Positions 8,001-12,838 of a stretch of DNA of 12,838 nt are shown here, piece by piece. The position numbers and the translations under genes were made by a program. Position 1 is the stretch's first letter. Each line of letters begins with the position of its first letter. Under the pieces are notes generated by a model that ran no database searches, was not told the origin of the DNA, and saw only the letters and a program-made list of their open reading frames with translations. The stretch is from NCBI GenBank assembly GCA_014382645.1, contig JACNJI010000303.1:1-12838 (forward strand), in the 5' to 3' direction. Source of the DNA: Verrucomicrobiota bacterium (GTDB lineage: Bacteria > Verrucomicrobiota > Verrucomicrobiia > Opitutales > Seribacteraceae).

Positions 8001-8213
8001 ATTTTCCAGTGGTATGGTCACAAGTTGCTCTACTTCTTCCGGAGCGTATCCTGGAACTTCGGTAAGCAGGGTAACCGTCGGTTTTGTTAGGTCCGGCAGT
8101 ACGTCTACGGGCAATTCCAAAGCCTTTTTCGACCCAAGAAACAACGAGGTGGTCGCCAGTGCGAGAATCAGCGCTCTTTGGGAGAGAGAAAAACTTATTA
8201 GTTTGTCGAGCAT
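5052..8213 (-). CDS. heavy-metal efflux RND inner-membrane transporter (CzcA/CusA-like)
   Basis: The proton-driven pump of a tripartite metal exporter: it sits in the inner membrane, takes up metal ions from periplasm or cytoplasm, and passes them through the adaptor and outer-membrane channel. Its 1053 residues match the usual HME-RND length. The N-terminus (MLDKLISFSLSQRALIL) and FPxD-type segment LPVDVLPDLTKP (34-45) are typical. Two large periplasmic domains lie at about 33-345 and 562-872, with TM2-6 near 346-505 and TM8-12 near 876-1035. The TM4 proton-relay segment has Asp416, Asp417, Asp421 and Glu423 in AIGMVVDDAIVDVEN (410-424). FLPPF (570-574), HMLSG (678-682) and SGIAARN (940-946) are HME landmarks. 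An in-frame TTG at 8252 would add 13 residues overlapping the adaptor gene, but ATG at 8213 gives the standard N-terminus and leaves a 5-base gap, implying translational coupling. Family certain; metal unresolved. Confidence 0.96.
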   Translation of the reverse strand: MLDKLISFSLSQRALILALATTSLFLGSKKALELPVDVLPDLTKPTVTLLTEVPGYAPEEVEQLVTIPLENALMGVTGVDRIRSTSDVSLSLIFVEFSWDMDIYDARRFVQERLASVVSELPAEIRPHLTPVTSLMGEIMLVGLRDATGTTNPRELRTIADWVLARRLQAIPGIAEIQTMGGGVKQIQVRPNPKKMLRHGVNFEQLRLAAAASVKNTTGGFLTEGTQEIMVRNLAMTKDLDAIGNVVVAYRNDRPLCIRDVAEVSWGVEPMRGDAGMGVYSDTINPNQARKGYPGVIMSVRKSPGFDTLNLTSKLEQALEELKPSLPKGTEIIPLYKQSDYIDLAVGNLEKALLDGALLVSIVLFLFLLNFRVTLITLTAIPLSLAITALVFDILDVGVNSMTLGGLAVAIGMVVDDAIVDVENIFRRLRENASRLIPEPRIRVIASASSEVRSSIFYATLLIVLVFLPLFALSGVEGRLFTPIALATIVSMTASFLVALTVIPVLCYYLLPEKLCKARNEESFLSRQIKRAFAATWLRFSLSQPFVVVALIIGLLFFSYKSFREMGGNFLPPFQEPSALVAMTTAPGTSLKTTTELAHVAQGLLLNIPGIKTVGFRAGRAERGDHVVPVSTVEFDIEFDKSLKRKQRELLEEIRAAMRSIPGTFSAISGPLADRVGHMLSGVSAKVAIKTFGPELSELRRIGSQIADIARGIPGLEEARPEQQASVPQLRIEPNWKRALAYGVAPGDLNEELATLMAGEKVAEIYEGTRKYDLVLRLPRQWRENPELLKQTYVDTLSGQRIPLERVADIRQATGPNMILRENSRRRFVVSINPTTEDLNAIVERLQRELTEKVNLPKGYSISLEGEYLAQRDATSSIFYASTILLILVFFLLYGHYRSFPLVFLTLGIIPISLVGAVLYTKYTLDNVSIATLVGFIAVSGIAARNNIMLLTHYLHLMRNEEEGFTREMVERGTLERLSPILMTALSAGIALVPILLALHEPGREILGPVAIAIVGGLVTSTLLGLAVTPSLFYAFCRKPVESMLAKDIHLNT

Positions 8214-8218
8214 GGTGT

Positions 8219-9373
8219 TTAGAGGACTATCGAATCTTTTCTCTTGCTCCAAAGGCGCTGCGACAAGAGTGCGGTCAGTAATGTCATTGCTGCGGCATAG
8301 ATCATCAATACGAGATCGAATGTGCCCTCAGATAACTGACCATGGCTATAAGATTGATGGTCGCTTCTTTCCCCTCCGTCTTTTTTTCCTGAAATCATGT
8401 CCGAACCGTCTTCGTTGTGCTCGTGCCCGTGAGCTACGTCCAAGGCTTCCTTCAGTGATGGGCCATTGCCGCTACCCGCGAATGCAAGCGGGTAGGAACC
8501 TTGAGTGACTACTTCGTCACCAGGGAAGAGGCCGCTGACGATTTCGACGAATTCGTCATTAGTTTCGCCAATTACTACTGGCACAGGTACAAAAGCGTTT
8601 GGCAACTCGAAGTCCTTGACGAAAACGATGCGGTTGGTAGGGTCTCCTTGCACGGTGGAGTTTGGTACGCTCAATACCTTTTCCCTAGAACTTTTGACTA
8701 TGGAGAATTCGATTCGCATCCCTGGCCTTAATTGTCCATCCGGATCGTTGATTTCAAAAATACCTTCTAGAGCTCCCGCACTACGATCTACTTCCAAGTT
8801 GAAGCGAATCAGGTGAGCTTCGATAGCCGTCTCGCCCAGAGCGGGTACTCGAATTCGTGCCAATGCACCGATTTTCACTGCAGCGGCTTCCGACTCGGGG
8901 ATTTTCGCTACTGCCCATAAGGTTGAACGATCCGCTATGTCCAATAGTTCTCGCTCGGGTTCCACAGGTTCGCCCACTCGCACGTGCGAACTCACGACAA
9001 TGCCGCTCCGAGGTGACCGAAGTTCAATTATCGGTGGCGGATTGCCAGGTTGCCGGCTTTCTACTTTTAGCAGGGTTTGGTTTGCTTCGACCCAGTCGCC
9101 TTCGTACGCGCTAAGGCTGATTACTCGTCCTGCAATCCTTGTAGAGAGAACGGAACGATTAGCGGGAATTTCTTCGACCCGCCCAATCGCAAACACTGTG
9201 CTTTCGAAAGCCCGTTCCTTTGCCTGTTCGGTCTCGATGCGTAAGTTGCGTACACCTGTCTCGTCCAGAATTACAGTGCGAGTTGCCGGATTTGTAGGGT
9301 CGCGGGTTTCACCGAACAACCGGATTGGCAACAAGAGAATCAAAGAAAGTAGCAAAAGAAATGGTGTTTTCAT
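8219..9373 (-). CDS. periplasmic adaptor of heavy-metal efflux RND system (CzcB/CusB-like) with His-rich, membrane-spanning C-terminal tail
   Basis: The membrane-fusion subunit that links the RND pump to the outer-membrane channel. The 384-residue protein has a signal peptide (about 1-21), a barrel-sandwich/lipoyl half around GRVISLSAYEGDWVEANQTLLKV (82-104), only a very short hairpin, the second lipoyl half around RSPRSGIVVSSHVRVGEPVE (119-138), beta-barrel and membrane-proximal segments to about 300 (LRPGMR at 215-220, GLFPGDEVVTQGSYPLA at 281-297), then an extra tail. The tail has HGHEH (315-319), scattered His and acidic residues to 345, a strongly hydrophobic segment (about 352-371) and a positively charged end (KRK, 377-379). 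This would anchor the C-terminus in the inner membrane with a cytoplasmic end, unlike CusB or CzcB, which end in the periplasm. It starts 36 bases after the outer-membrane factor gene and stops 5 bases before the pump gene. The adaptor role is secure; tail function is inferred. Confidence 0.94.
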   Translation of the reverse strand: MKTPFLLLLSLILLLPIRLFGETRDPTNPATRTVILDETGVRNLRIETEQAKERAFESTVFAIGRVEEIPANRSVLSTRIAGRVISLSAYEGDWVEANQTLLKVESRQPGNPPPIIELRSPRSGIVVSSHVRVGEPVEPERELLDIADRSTLWAVAKIPESEAAAVKIGALARIRVPALGETAIEAHLIRFNLEVDRSAGALEGIFEINDPDGQLRPGMRIEFSIVKSSREKVLSVPNSTVQGDPTNRIVFVKDFELPNAFVPVPVVIGETNDEFVEIVSGLFPGDEVVTQGSYPLAFAGSGNGPSLKEALDVAHGHEHNEDGSDMISGKKDGGERSDHQSYSHGQLSEGTFDLVLMIYAAAMTLLTALLSQRLWSKRKDSIVL

Positions 9374-9409
9374 ATTTTTGGCATAATTGTTTTATCTTTT
9401 GGGCAAAAC

Positions 9410-10705
9410 CTAATTTGGAATAAATTCCGGAGTTGGGTAATCGCCCATTACCTCTCTCAGGCGTGCTTTGGTCAAATGGAAGTTAACAATAGCCTCAAGG
9501 GCAGCGTTCTTTTGTGCCAACAACTGTTCTTGCGCTCTTTGCACTTGCAGCAAACTGGTTTGGCCTTGGCGGTAGGCGGACTGAAAATCGGCTAGGTTCT
9601 GTTCCGCCAATTGCAATATTTCACCCGATGCTTCTTTGGCTAATCGCCAAGAATCTCTGGTTCCCCTTAGGGCTTGAGCGTATTCGTTACGGACTCGAAA
9701 TCTCAGTGCTTGGCTTTTTCTTTCGGCTTTGATGCGGTCGAACCTCGCTTGCTCCATAACGTCCGCATTTTTTTGATGGAAAGGAATAGGAATGGAAACT
9801 CCGAGTCCCGCCATCGTATTACGGCTTAGTCCTTCGGTCGGGAAGAATGATCGCTCTCTTTCAATGAAAACGCTTACTTCGACATCCGGTATACGTTTTG
9901 ACTTTTCTAAGTTTACCGCTGCATAAGCTGTATTGATCGTCGCTAAGGCTAGAGCATAGTCCGCTCGTCTTCCTAGTATTTCCTCAAATGACAAATGCTT
10001 TTTCGGTTCTTCTGCAGGTAGTTCAAGTTTTTTCTCGAGGGTTAATTCATCATCGGGTTCCATTCCTAGCAGTTGCTTAAGTTTAATGGATTCTTTTTTT
10101 TCATTAGAGGTCAGTTTTATGACTGTTTGTTTTAGTGTCCGACCTACTAGTTCAGCTTGCGATAAATCAAGTGAGGAAGCTTCCCCAATGACGACTTGCT
10201 TTTGAAGGAAGCTTACTATTTCGGTGTTGATTTTAATTATCGCTCTCTGTCCCTCAGTCCTTTCTTTTTCGGCGATTAAGCCGATTACGGTCTCATCGAC
10301 TACGGCTGCCAATCGCCAAGCATGTTTCACTAATTCCGCCTCCGCTAAACTTACTTGCCGTTTTCGTAATTCTCTTTCACGACTCAACCGAGGTGAGATT
10401 GGAAAGCTTTGCCTTATCGCTACTTCAAAGTTCCCCTGTTGTTGATCGTTTCCAATGGAATCGTCTTTCGAGGATAACTCCAATTTCGGGTTGGAAAGTC
10501 TACCGGAAAGAAGCAAGCGCCTTTTCGCTTGCTCCACGCTGGGTTCGGTCACTCGTAAGTCGCGGTTGTGAAGGAAAGCTATTCGAATAGCCTCGTTCGT
10601 TGATCGCAATAACACTTCCTTCCCTGTGGTAGTAGCCATGCACAGAGTGCTCAAAAGTATAAGAGCGATAGGTTTTGAATATATAAGATCTTTTGAAGTT
10701 TTCAT
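9410..10705 (-). CDS. outer-membrane channel of heavy-metal efflux system (TolC/CzcC family)
   Basis: The TolC-like outer-membrane factor that forms the exit duct of the tripartite metal pump. The 431-residue length fits CzcC/CusC proteins. It has a signal peptide (Lys-rich start, hydrophobic 12-23, likely cleavage in the TTTG region near 25-28), then two copies of the family's long helical hairpin plus short beta-strands: the first half about 32-225 with NPKLEL (72-77) and a strand segment near 92-103, and the second half about 236-425 with PDVEVSV (273-279) and the characteristic GLGVSIPIPF (300-309). The helices are rich in Glu, Gln, Lys and Arg, as in periplasmic coiled-coil barrels. Cys22 is not in a lipobox, so lipidation is not expected. 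It follows the Cys/His small-protein gene after a 152-base repeat-rich leader and precedes the adaptor gene by 36 bases. No Shine-Dalgarno is visible before ATG at 10705. Its DNA looks more AT-rich than the sugar-acid genes at left. Confidence 0.93.
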   Translation of the reverse strand: MKTSKDLIYSKPIALILLSTLCMATTTGKEVLLRSTNEAIRIAFLHNRDLRVTEPSVEQAKRRLLLSGRLSNPKLELSSKDDSIGNDQQQGNFEVAIRQSFPISPRLSRERELRKRQVSLAEAELVKHAWRLAAVVDETVIGLIAEKERTEGQRAIIKINTEIVSFLQKQVVIGEASSLDLSQAELVGRTLKQTVIKLTSNEKKESIKLKQLLGMEPDDELTLEKKLELPAEEPKKHLSFEEILGRRADYALALATINTAYAAVNLEKSKRIPDVEVSVFIERERSFFPTEGLSRNTMAGLGVSIPIPFHQKNADVMEQARFDRIKAERKSQALRFRVRNEYAQALRGTRDSWRLAKEASGEILQLAEQNLADFQSAYRQGQTSLLQVQRAQEQLLAQKNAALEAIVNFHLTKARLREVMGDYPTPEFIPN

Positions 10706-10724
10706 AAGTAAGAAAAGGATGCTT

Positions 10725-10757
10725 TCAATACCGAAGAGATTTCCTATTTTGTATTGA
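10725..10757. repeat. 7-bp inverted repeat upstream of the outer-membrane factor gene
   Basis: TCAATAC (10725-10731) and GTATTGA (10751-10757) are perfect inverted arms with a 19-base loop. In a minus-strand transcript this hairpin would end about 20 bases before the outer-membrane factor ATG at 10705 and could influence its translation. No U-run follows, so it is not a terminator. Confidence 0.45.
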
Positions 10758-10777
10758 TAGAATTTAAAGTCCTAAAA

Positions 10778-10833
10778 GGATTAAGCTTTATGCTATAAAT
10801 TGAACCGTAAGGATTGAACCTCACGCTTAATCC
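10778..10833. repeat. 9-bp inverted repeat enclosing two direct repeats and an inner hairpin
   Basis: GGATTAAGC (10778-10786) and GCTTAATCC (10825-10833) are perfect inverted arms 38 bases apart. Inside, ATTGAACC occurs twice (10799-10806 and 10813-10820, 14-base period). The arms GTAAGG (10807-10812) and CCTCAC (10819-10824) form a six-pair hairpin that directly abuts the outer arm; with its G-U pair it is complete only in RNA of the minus strand, the direction of the operon. It may be a regulatory RNA fold or a compound operator. Confidence 0.55.
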
Positions 10834-10839
10834 GAACGA

Positions 10840-10850
10840 GGCGAATCGCC
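10840..10850. repeat. interrupted palindrome after the small Cys/His gene
   Basis: GGCGA, one central base, TCGCC: an 11-base interrupted palindrome 7 bases beyond the stop codon of the Cys/His gene. The loop is too small for a normal RNA hairpin and no T-run follows on either strand, so an operator-type protein site is more likely than a terminator. It may be chance. Confidence 0.35.
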
Positions 10851-10857
10851 CAAGAGA

Positions 10858-11268
10858 TCAAAGAAGAAATCTCCCCGTAAAAGGCGGCGAGGAATCTTTC
10901 GCTTGGGTATGGTAGGTTAATTGTCCTAGTAAGTATCCAGTTGTAGATGCTCTAAAGGCAATTTGCCTGTCTACCATACCTCGAGACGGTAGGATGGAAA
11001 AAAAGGGTATATGTTTGTTCTGCTGAACTTTGAATAGAGTTGCTTCTGGAAGATCGATCATGCAGTAGTCCGAACAAGGAGCAGGTTTCTCTTCGTTTTG
11101 ATGAGCATACCCTTCATCCTCCAAGCATAGGGATTTGCCTAAACTTTCTTCATGATGGTGTGGTTCGGACCCAAGCAAAGAAAGCAGTCCACAAAATGTT
11201 ACTATACCGTTACCCATCGGTATAAGTGCAAGCACGGTTAGCAGCGAGATAGGGGTTAGACGAATCAT
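10858..11268 (-). CDS. small exported Cys/His protein, first gene of the metal efflux operon
   Basis: A 136-residue protein of no family I can name firmly. It starts with a hydrophobic signal or anchor (about 5-33, containing Cys26). The middle carries possible metal ligands: HHH (37-39), Cys48, His56, and Cys65/Cys69 in PCSDYC. It continues with a hydrophilic, poorly conserved-looking stretch and ends in PPFTGRFLL, a C-terminal flavour I recall from small proteins in PVC-group genomes. Its architecture (signal, His cluster, CxxxC, short tail) is like the small Cys/His-rich exported proteins that often head CzcCBA/CusCBA operons in Bacteroidetes and PVC bacteria. It is the only gene in the window with a good ribosome binding site (AGAGGA, 9 bases before ATG) and it follows a good -35 element, so it is probably the operon's promoter-proximal gene. 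A role as metal sensor, buffer or chaperone is inference. If the signal is uncleaved it would be a membrane-tethered periplasmic protein. Confidence 0.78.
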   Translation of the reverse strand: MIRLTPISLLTVLALIPMGNGIVTFCGLLSLLGSEPHHHEESLGKSLCLEDEGYAHQNEEKPAPCSDYCMIDLPEATLFKVQQNKHIPFFSILPSRGMVDRQIAFRASTTGYLLGQLTYHTQAKDSSPPFTGRFLL

Positions 11269-11277
11269 GGCCTTTTA

Positions 11278-11283
11278 TCCTCT
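11278..11283 (-). promoter_or_regulatory. ribosome binding site of the small Cys/His gene
   Basis: AGAGGA lies 9 bases before the ATG at 11268 and is the only clear Shine-Dalgarno sequence in the window; it supports this start codon. It would lie almost at the 5' end of a transcript from the predicted promoter. Confidence 0.55.
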
Positions 11284-11289
11284 GAAGAT

Positions 11290-11318
11290 ATTGTTACTCT
11301 TTTGCTTTTAATTGTCAA
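11290..11318 (-). promoter_or_regulatory. sigma70-type promoter for the metal efflux operon
   Basis: On the minus strand a perfect TTGACA -35 (11313-11318) is followed after exactly 17 bases by AACAAT (11290-11295), which matches the -10 consensus at four of six positions. Transcription would begin near 11283, leaving about 15 bases before the Cys/His gene ATG at 11268. The strong -35 with a weak -10 suits an activated promoter. The element overlaps no gene and lies after the stop codon of the preceding gene. Confidence 0.55.
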
Positions 11319-11326
11319 GCCCATGG

Positions 11327-11338
11327 AAGGCATGCCTT
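11327..11338. repeat. 12-bp perfect palindrome beside the efflux promoter
   Basis: AAGGCATGCCTT reads the same on both strands. It lies 8 bases upstream of the -35 element and 9 bases beyond the stop codon of the sorbosone-dehydrogenase-like gene, with a CCATGG palindrome directly between it and the -35. With no loop and no T-run it is a poor terminator; a site for a metal-responsive activator or repressor is plausible. Confidence 0.45.
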
Positions 11339-11347
11339 TCGGGAGAA

Positions 11348-12838
11348 TTATCGAAGCAAATTGTGCGCGTGGTAAACGATAAGATTATTGGCGAGCGGTT
11401 CGCCTTTAGCTGTCTTCAATGCCTTAAGTGAGATTTCGTAAAGTTGCCTATCCTGCATTTCGGATAGTACTAGCTTTACTGTTTTGCCATCTTCCAAAAG
11501 CGAGACTTGGTTTGCCTTAAGGTTTTTTACTCCGACTTGAGGGGAGCCATAACCTTGGTGGTACTTGTAGGCGTAACTCTTTATCGCGTAGGATTTAGGA
11601 GAACTTACGATTGCTTTGTCCATCGGCACTGTGAAAGTCAGGTCGAAGCCTTTTTCCGAAAGGTTCATTTTTAGGACGTCCGCTGGGGTTCGTCCGTTCC
11701 AAGTGAGAGTTTGGATGCCTTGGTTGCCTGCCCAACCATGTGCACTGTGACCTATCCAAAGAGTCTTTCCATTAGGAGAGAAGCACAGGCGGTTGTTGCC
11801 GGTGGCCAATCCATTGCCGTCGAAAAAAGGGATGCAAGCTCCCTGTATCTTGCCCCCAACCTCTTCGAGCATTACGCGCATGATTCGTCCCTTGTTCATT
11901 TCGCCCACGAGTAATTGCCCGGCAAATGGACCGAACTTGCCTTTCGTGGAGTCGACGAGAGGTTGCGAAGGGGAGTTTGCCATAAGACCATGAGGGAAAA
12001 GCACGGCAGCCGTCTCCCTGCGCTCGTTCAATTCGGAGACTGGTAGACCTACCGGTTTGTCTCCTTTCCAGTCCTTCTCCCAAATCAAGCTGCCGGCATG
12101 ACCGTAAAATTTTCCTTCTTGCACGTGATGCAATTTGCTTGTGCCCACCCAGTCGCCTTGGTTGTCGGTTACGAAGAGGTTGTCTTTAAGGTCAAAGCCG
12201 AGACCGTTTGGGGTGCGCAAGCCGGATGCCCATGGATTCAATCGACCGTCGGGGGTGATTTGGAGAACCCAACCTCGATAGGGAACGGAGGCATACATGC
12301 GCTGAAGATAGCTGCGTTTATCGAAAACACCTCTTTTCTCATGGCGAACGTCGGCTCCGCTGGAAGCCGTGCCGAGCGATACGTAGAAATTGCCCGCGTT
12401 GTCCCTAATTGGCCCGAAGTGAAATTCGTGGTAGTTCCCGGATATGCCGAAGTCATCGCAGAACGCCTTGTATTCGTCTGCTTTTCCGTCTTCATCAAGA
12501 TCTCGAAGGAGGGTAAGTTCGGGGCGTTGGGCGACCATGACTTCTCGGTTATTCAAAGCCACGACCCCCAGTGGTGTGTGTAGACCGTCGGCAAACAGTT
12601 TCCATTTGCCGGTGTCGGGATGCAAGGTGAAGACCTCGCCCCCGACAAAGCAGGCTACGAGGCGACCGTCAGGCATGAATGACAGCCCATCTGTCGGAGG
12701 TCCCTTGGTCCCGTATCGTTCGAGCAACATCTTGGGCGGTGCAACTTTACCAAGAGCGTAGTAATCCGTGAGTTTGTCTTGGACCGTGGCGAGAGGCAAC
12801 CCTAGGCAGAACAGAATGACACAGAGGGCCCGATTCAT
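11348..12838 (-). CDS. secreted sorbosone/glucose dehydrogenase-like beta-propeller protein
   Basis: An exported protein of the soluble sugar (sorbosone/glucose) dehydrogenase-like propeller families common in Planctomycetes and Verrucomicrobia. Its start codon ATG lies exactly at the right window edge and gives a signal peptide (about 1-19). The 496-residue protein shows repeated propeller strands: GLSFMPDGRLVACFVGGEVFTL (51-72 region), TPLGVV (89-94), LRDLDEDGKADEYKAF (111-126), an EF-hand-like Asp loop that may bind calcium, ITPDGRLNPWASGLRTPNGLGFD (194-216 region), FVTDNQGDW (222-230), a YGHAGS segment (245-250) and HSAHGWAG (364-371). Many relatives carry a c-type cytochrome with CxxCH at the C-terminus; none is seen here, and the protein ends in a short beta-sandwich-like segment with VYHAHNLL. 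It may oxidise sugars or polyols in the periplasm with a PQQ-like cofactor, or may simply be a propeller binding protein; activity is unproven. It is followed after 79 bases by the efflux operon but is probably a separate unit. Confidence 0.85.
   Translation of the reverse strand: MNRALCVILFCLGLPLATVQDKLTDYYALGKVAPPKMLLERYGTKGPPTDGLSFMPDGRLVACFVGGEVFTLHPDTGKWKLFADGLHTPLGVVALNNREVMVAQRPELTLLRDLDEDGKADEYKAFCDDFGISGNYHEFHFGPIRDNAGNFYVSLGTASSGADVRHEKRGVFDKRSYLQRMYASVPYRGWVLQITPDGRLNPWASGLRTPNGLGFDLKDNLFVTDNQGDWVGTSKLHHVQEGKFYGHAGSLIWEKDWKGDKPVGLPVSELNERRETAAVLFPHGLMANSPSQPLVDSTKGKFGPFAGQLLVGEMNKGRIMRVMLEEVGGKIQGACIPFFDGNGLATGNNRLCFSPNGKTLWIGHSAHGWAGNQGIQTLTWNGRTPADVLKMNLSEKGFDLTFTVPMDKAIVSSPKSYAIKSYAYKYHQGYGSPQVGVKNLKANQVSLLEDGKTVKLVLSEMQDRQLYEISLKALKTAKGEPLANNLIVYHAHNLLR

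Larger units (their letters stand above)
10706..10857 (-). promoter_or_regulatory. repeat-rich intergenic leader of the efflux genes
   Basis: These 152 bases separate the small Cys/His gene from the outer-membrane factor gene, while every other gap in this operon is 36 bases or less. They hold a 9-bp inverted repeat, an inner hairpin, two direct repeats, an interrupted palindrome and a second hairpin (listed separately). No convincing -35/-10 pair is seen: the best -10-like stretch on the minus strand, TATAGC within TTTATAGCAT, has only GGTTCA as a weak -35. The region may hold a second promoter with operators or act as a transcribed RNA switch or processing site. Confidence 0.5.

Noticed and set aside
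8214..8252. Longer start (TTG at 8252) for the RND pump gene, overlapping the adaptor gene
   Set aside because: It adds 13 polar residues before a standard HME-RND N-terminus; ATG at 8213 gives the expected beginning and a clean 5-base gap.
10639..10641. Cys22 of the outer-membrane factor as a lipidation site
   Set aside because: The preceding residues S-T-L do not fit a lipobox (Leu at -1), and a normal signal-peptide cleavage lies just downstream.
10807..10824. GGTTCAATCC on the minus strand resembles a tRNA T-loop
   Set aside because: With a seven-base T-loop the stem mispairs at two of five positions, and there is no acceptor, D or anticodon arm around it; the upstream side is the end of the Cys/His gene.
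11327..11338. Palindrome AAGGCATGCCTT as the terminator of the sorbosone-dehydrogenase-like gene
   Set aside because: It has no loop and no following T-run on the minus strand; an operator is at least as likely.

Overview
The window looks like part of a chromosome from a Gram-negative PVC-group bacterium, most likely a marine Verrucomicrobiota (Opitutae-like). This is inferred from recalled protein resemblance. The SDR, KDG-kinase-like and Ldh_2 proteins and the secreted sorbosone-dehydrogenase-like protein read like those of Verrucomicrobia and Planctomycetes, and nine of the ten start codons in the window lack a recognisable Shine-Dalgarno sequence. No rRNA, tRNA, CRISPR array, insertion sequence or origin was seen, and no gene-free stretch exceeds 300 bases; the longest are 152 and 134 bases.

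Region 1 (1-3955, minus strand) is a compact four-gene sugar-acid catabolic cluster. In transcription order it holds a D-2-hydroxyacid (phosphoglycerate-like) dehydrogenase, an Ldh_2/malate-lactate-type NAD(P)-dependent dehydrogenase, a PfkB-family 2-keto-3-deoxygluconate (KDG) kinase, and an SDR of the mannonate/fructuronate oxidoreductase type that runs off the left edge. Gaps are 30, 65 and 26 bases. The kinase and SDR fit uronate degradation: fructuronate to mannonate to KDG to KDPG. The two other dehydrogenases come from families that often act on opposite enantiomers of 2-hydroxyacids, so they may feed or recycle a 2-keto acid.

Region 2 (3956-4089) is a short divergent intergenic region with a possible extended -10 promoter. 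It reads into a small secreted proline-rich protein of unknown function (4090-4428, plus strand), the only convincing plus-strand gene.

Region 3 (4454-11268, minus strand) is a heavy-metal efflux operon. In transcription order it holds a small exported Cys/His protein, a 152-base leader full of inverted and direct repeats, a CzcC/CusC-like outer-membrane factor, a CzcB/CusB-like adaptor with an unusual His-rich and membrane-spanning C-terminal tail, a CzcA/CusA-like HME-RND pump, and a His-rich putative lipoprotein ending in a Cys cluster. A consensus TTGACA -35 element and a 12-bp palindrome precede the first gene. The three efflux genes make a tripartite pump spanning both membranes; the flanking Cys/His proteins and the adaptor tail are plausible periplasmic metal-capturing parts. 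No regulator and no metal-specific enzyme is present, so the metal (Cu/Ag or Zn/Co/Cd/Ni) stays open.

Region 4 (11348-12838, minus strand) is a secreted sorbosone/glucose-dehydrogenase-like beta-propeller protein whose start codon lies exactly at the right edge.

The most novel-looking material is in region 3: the structured leader, the tailed adaptor and the two small metal-binding proteins at the ends of the operon.
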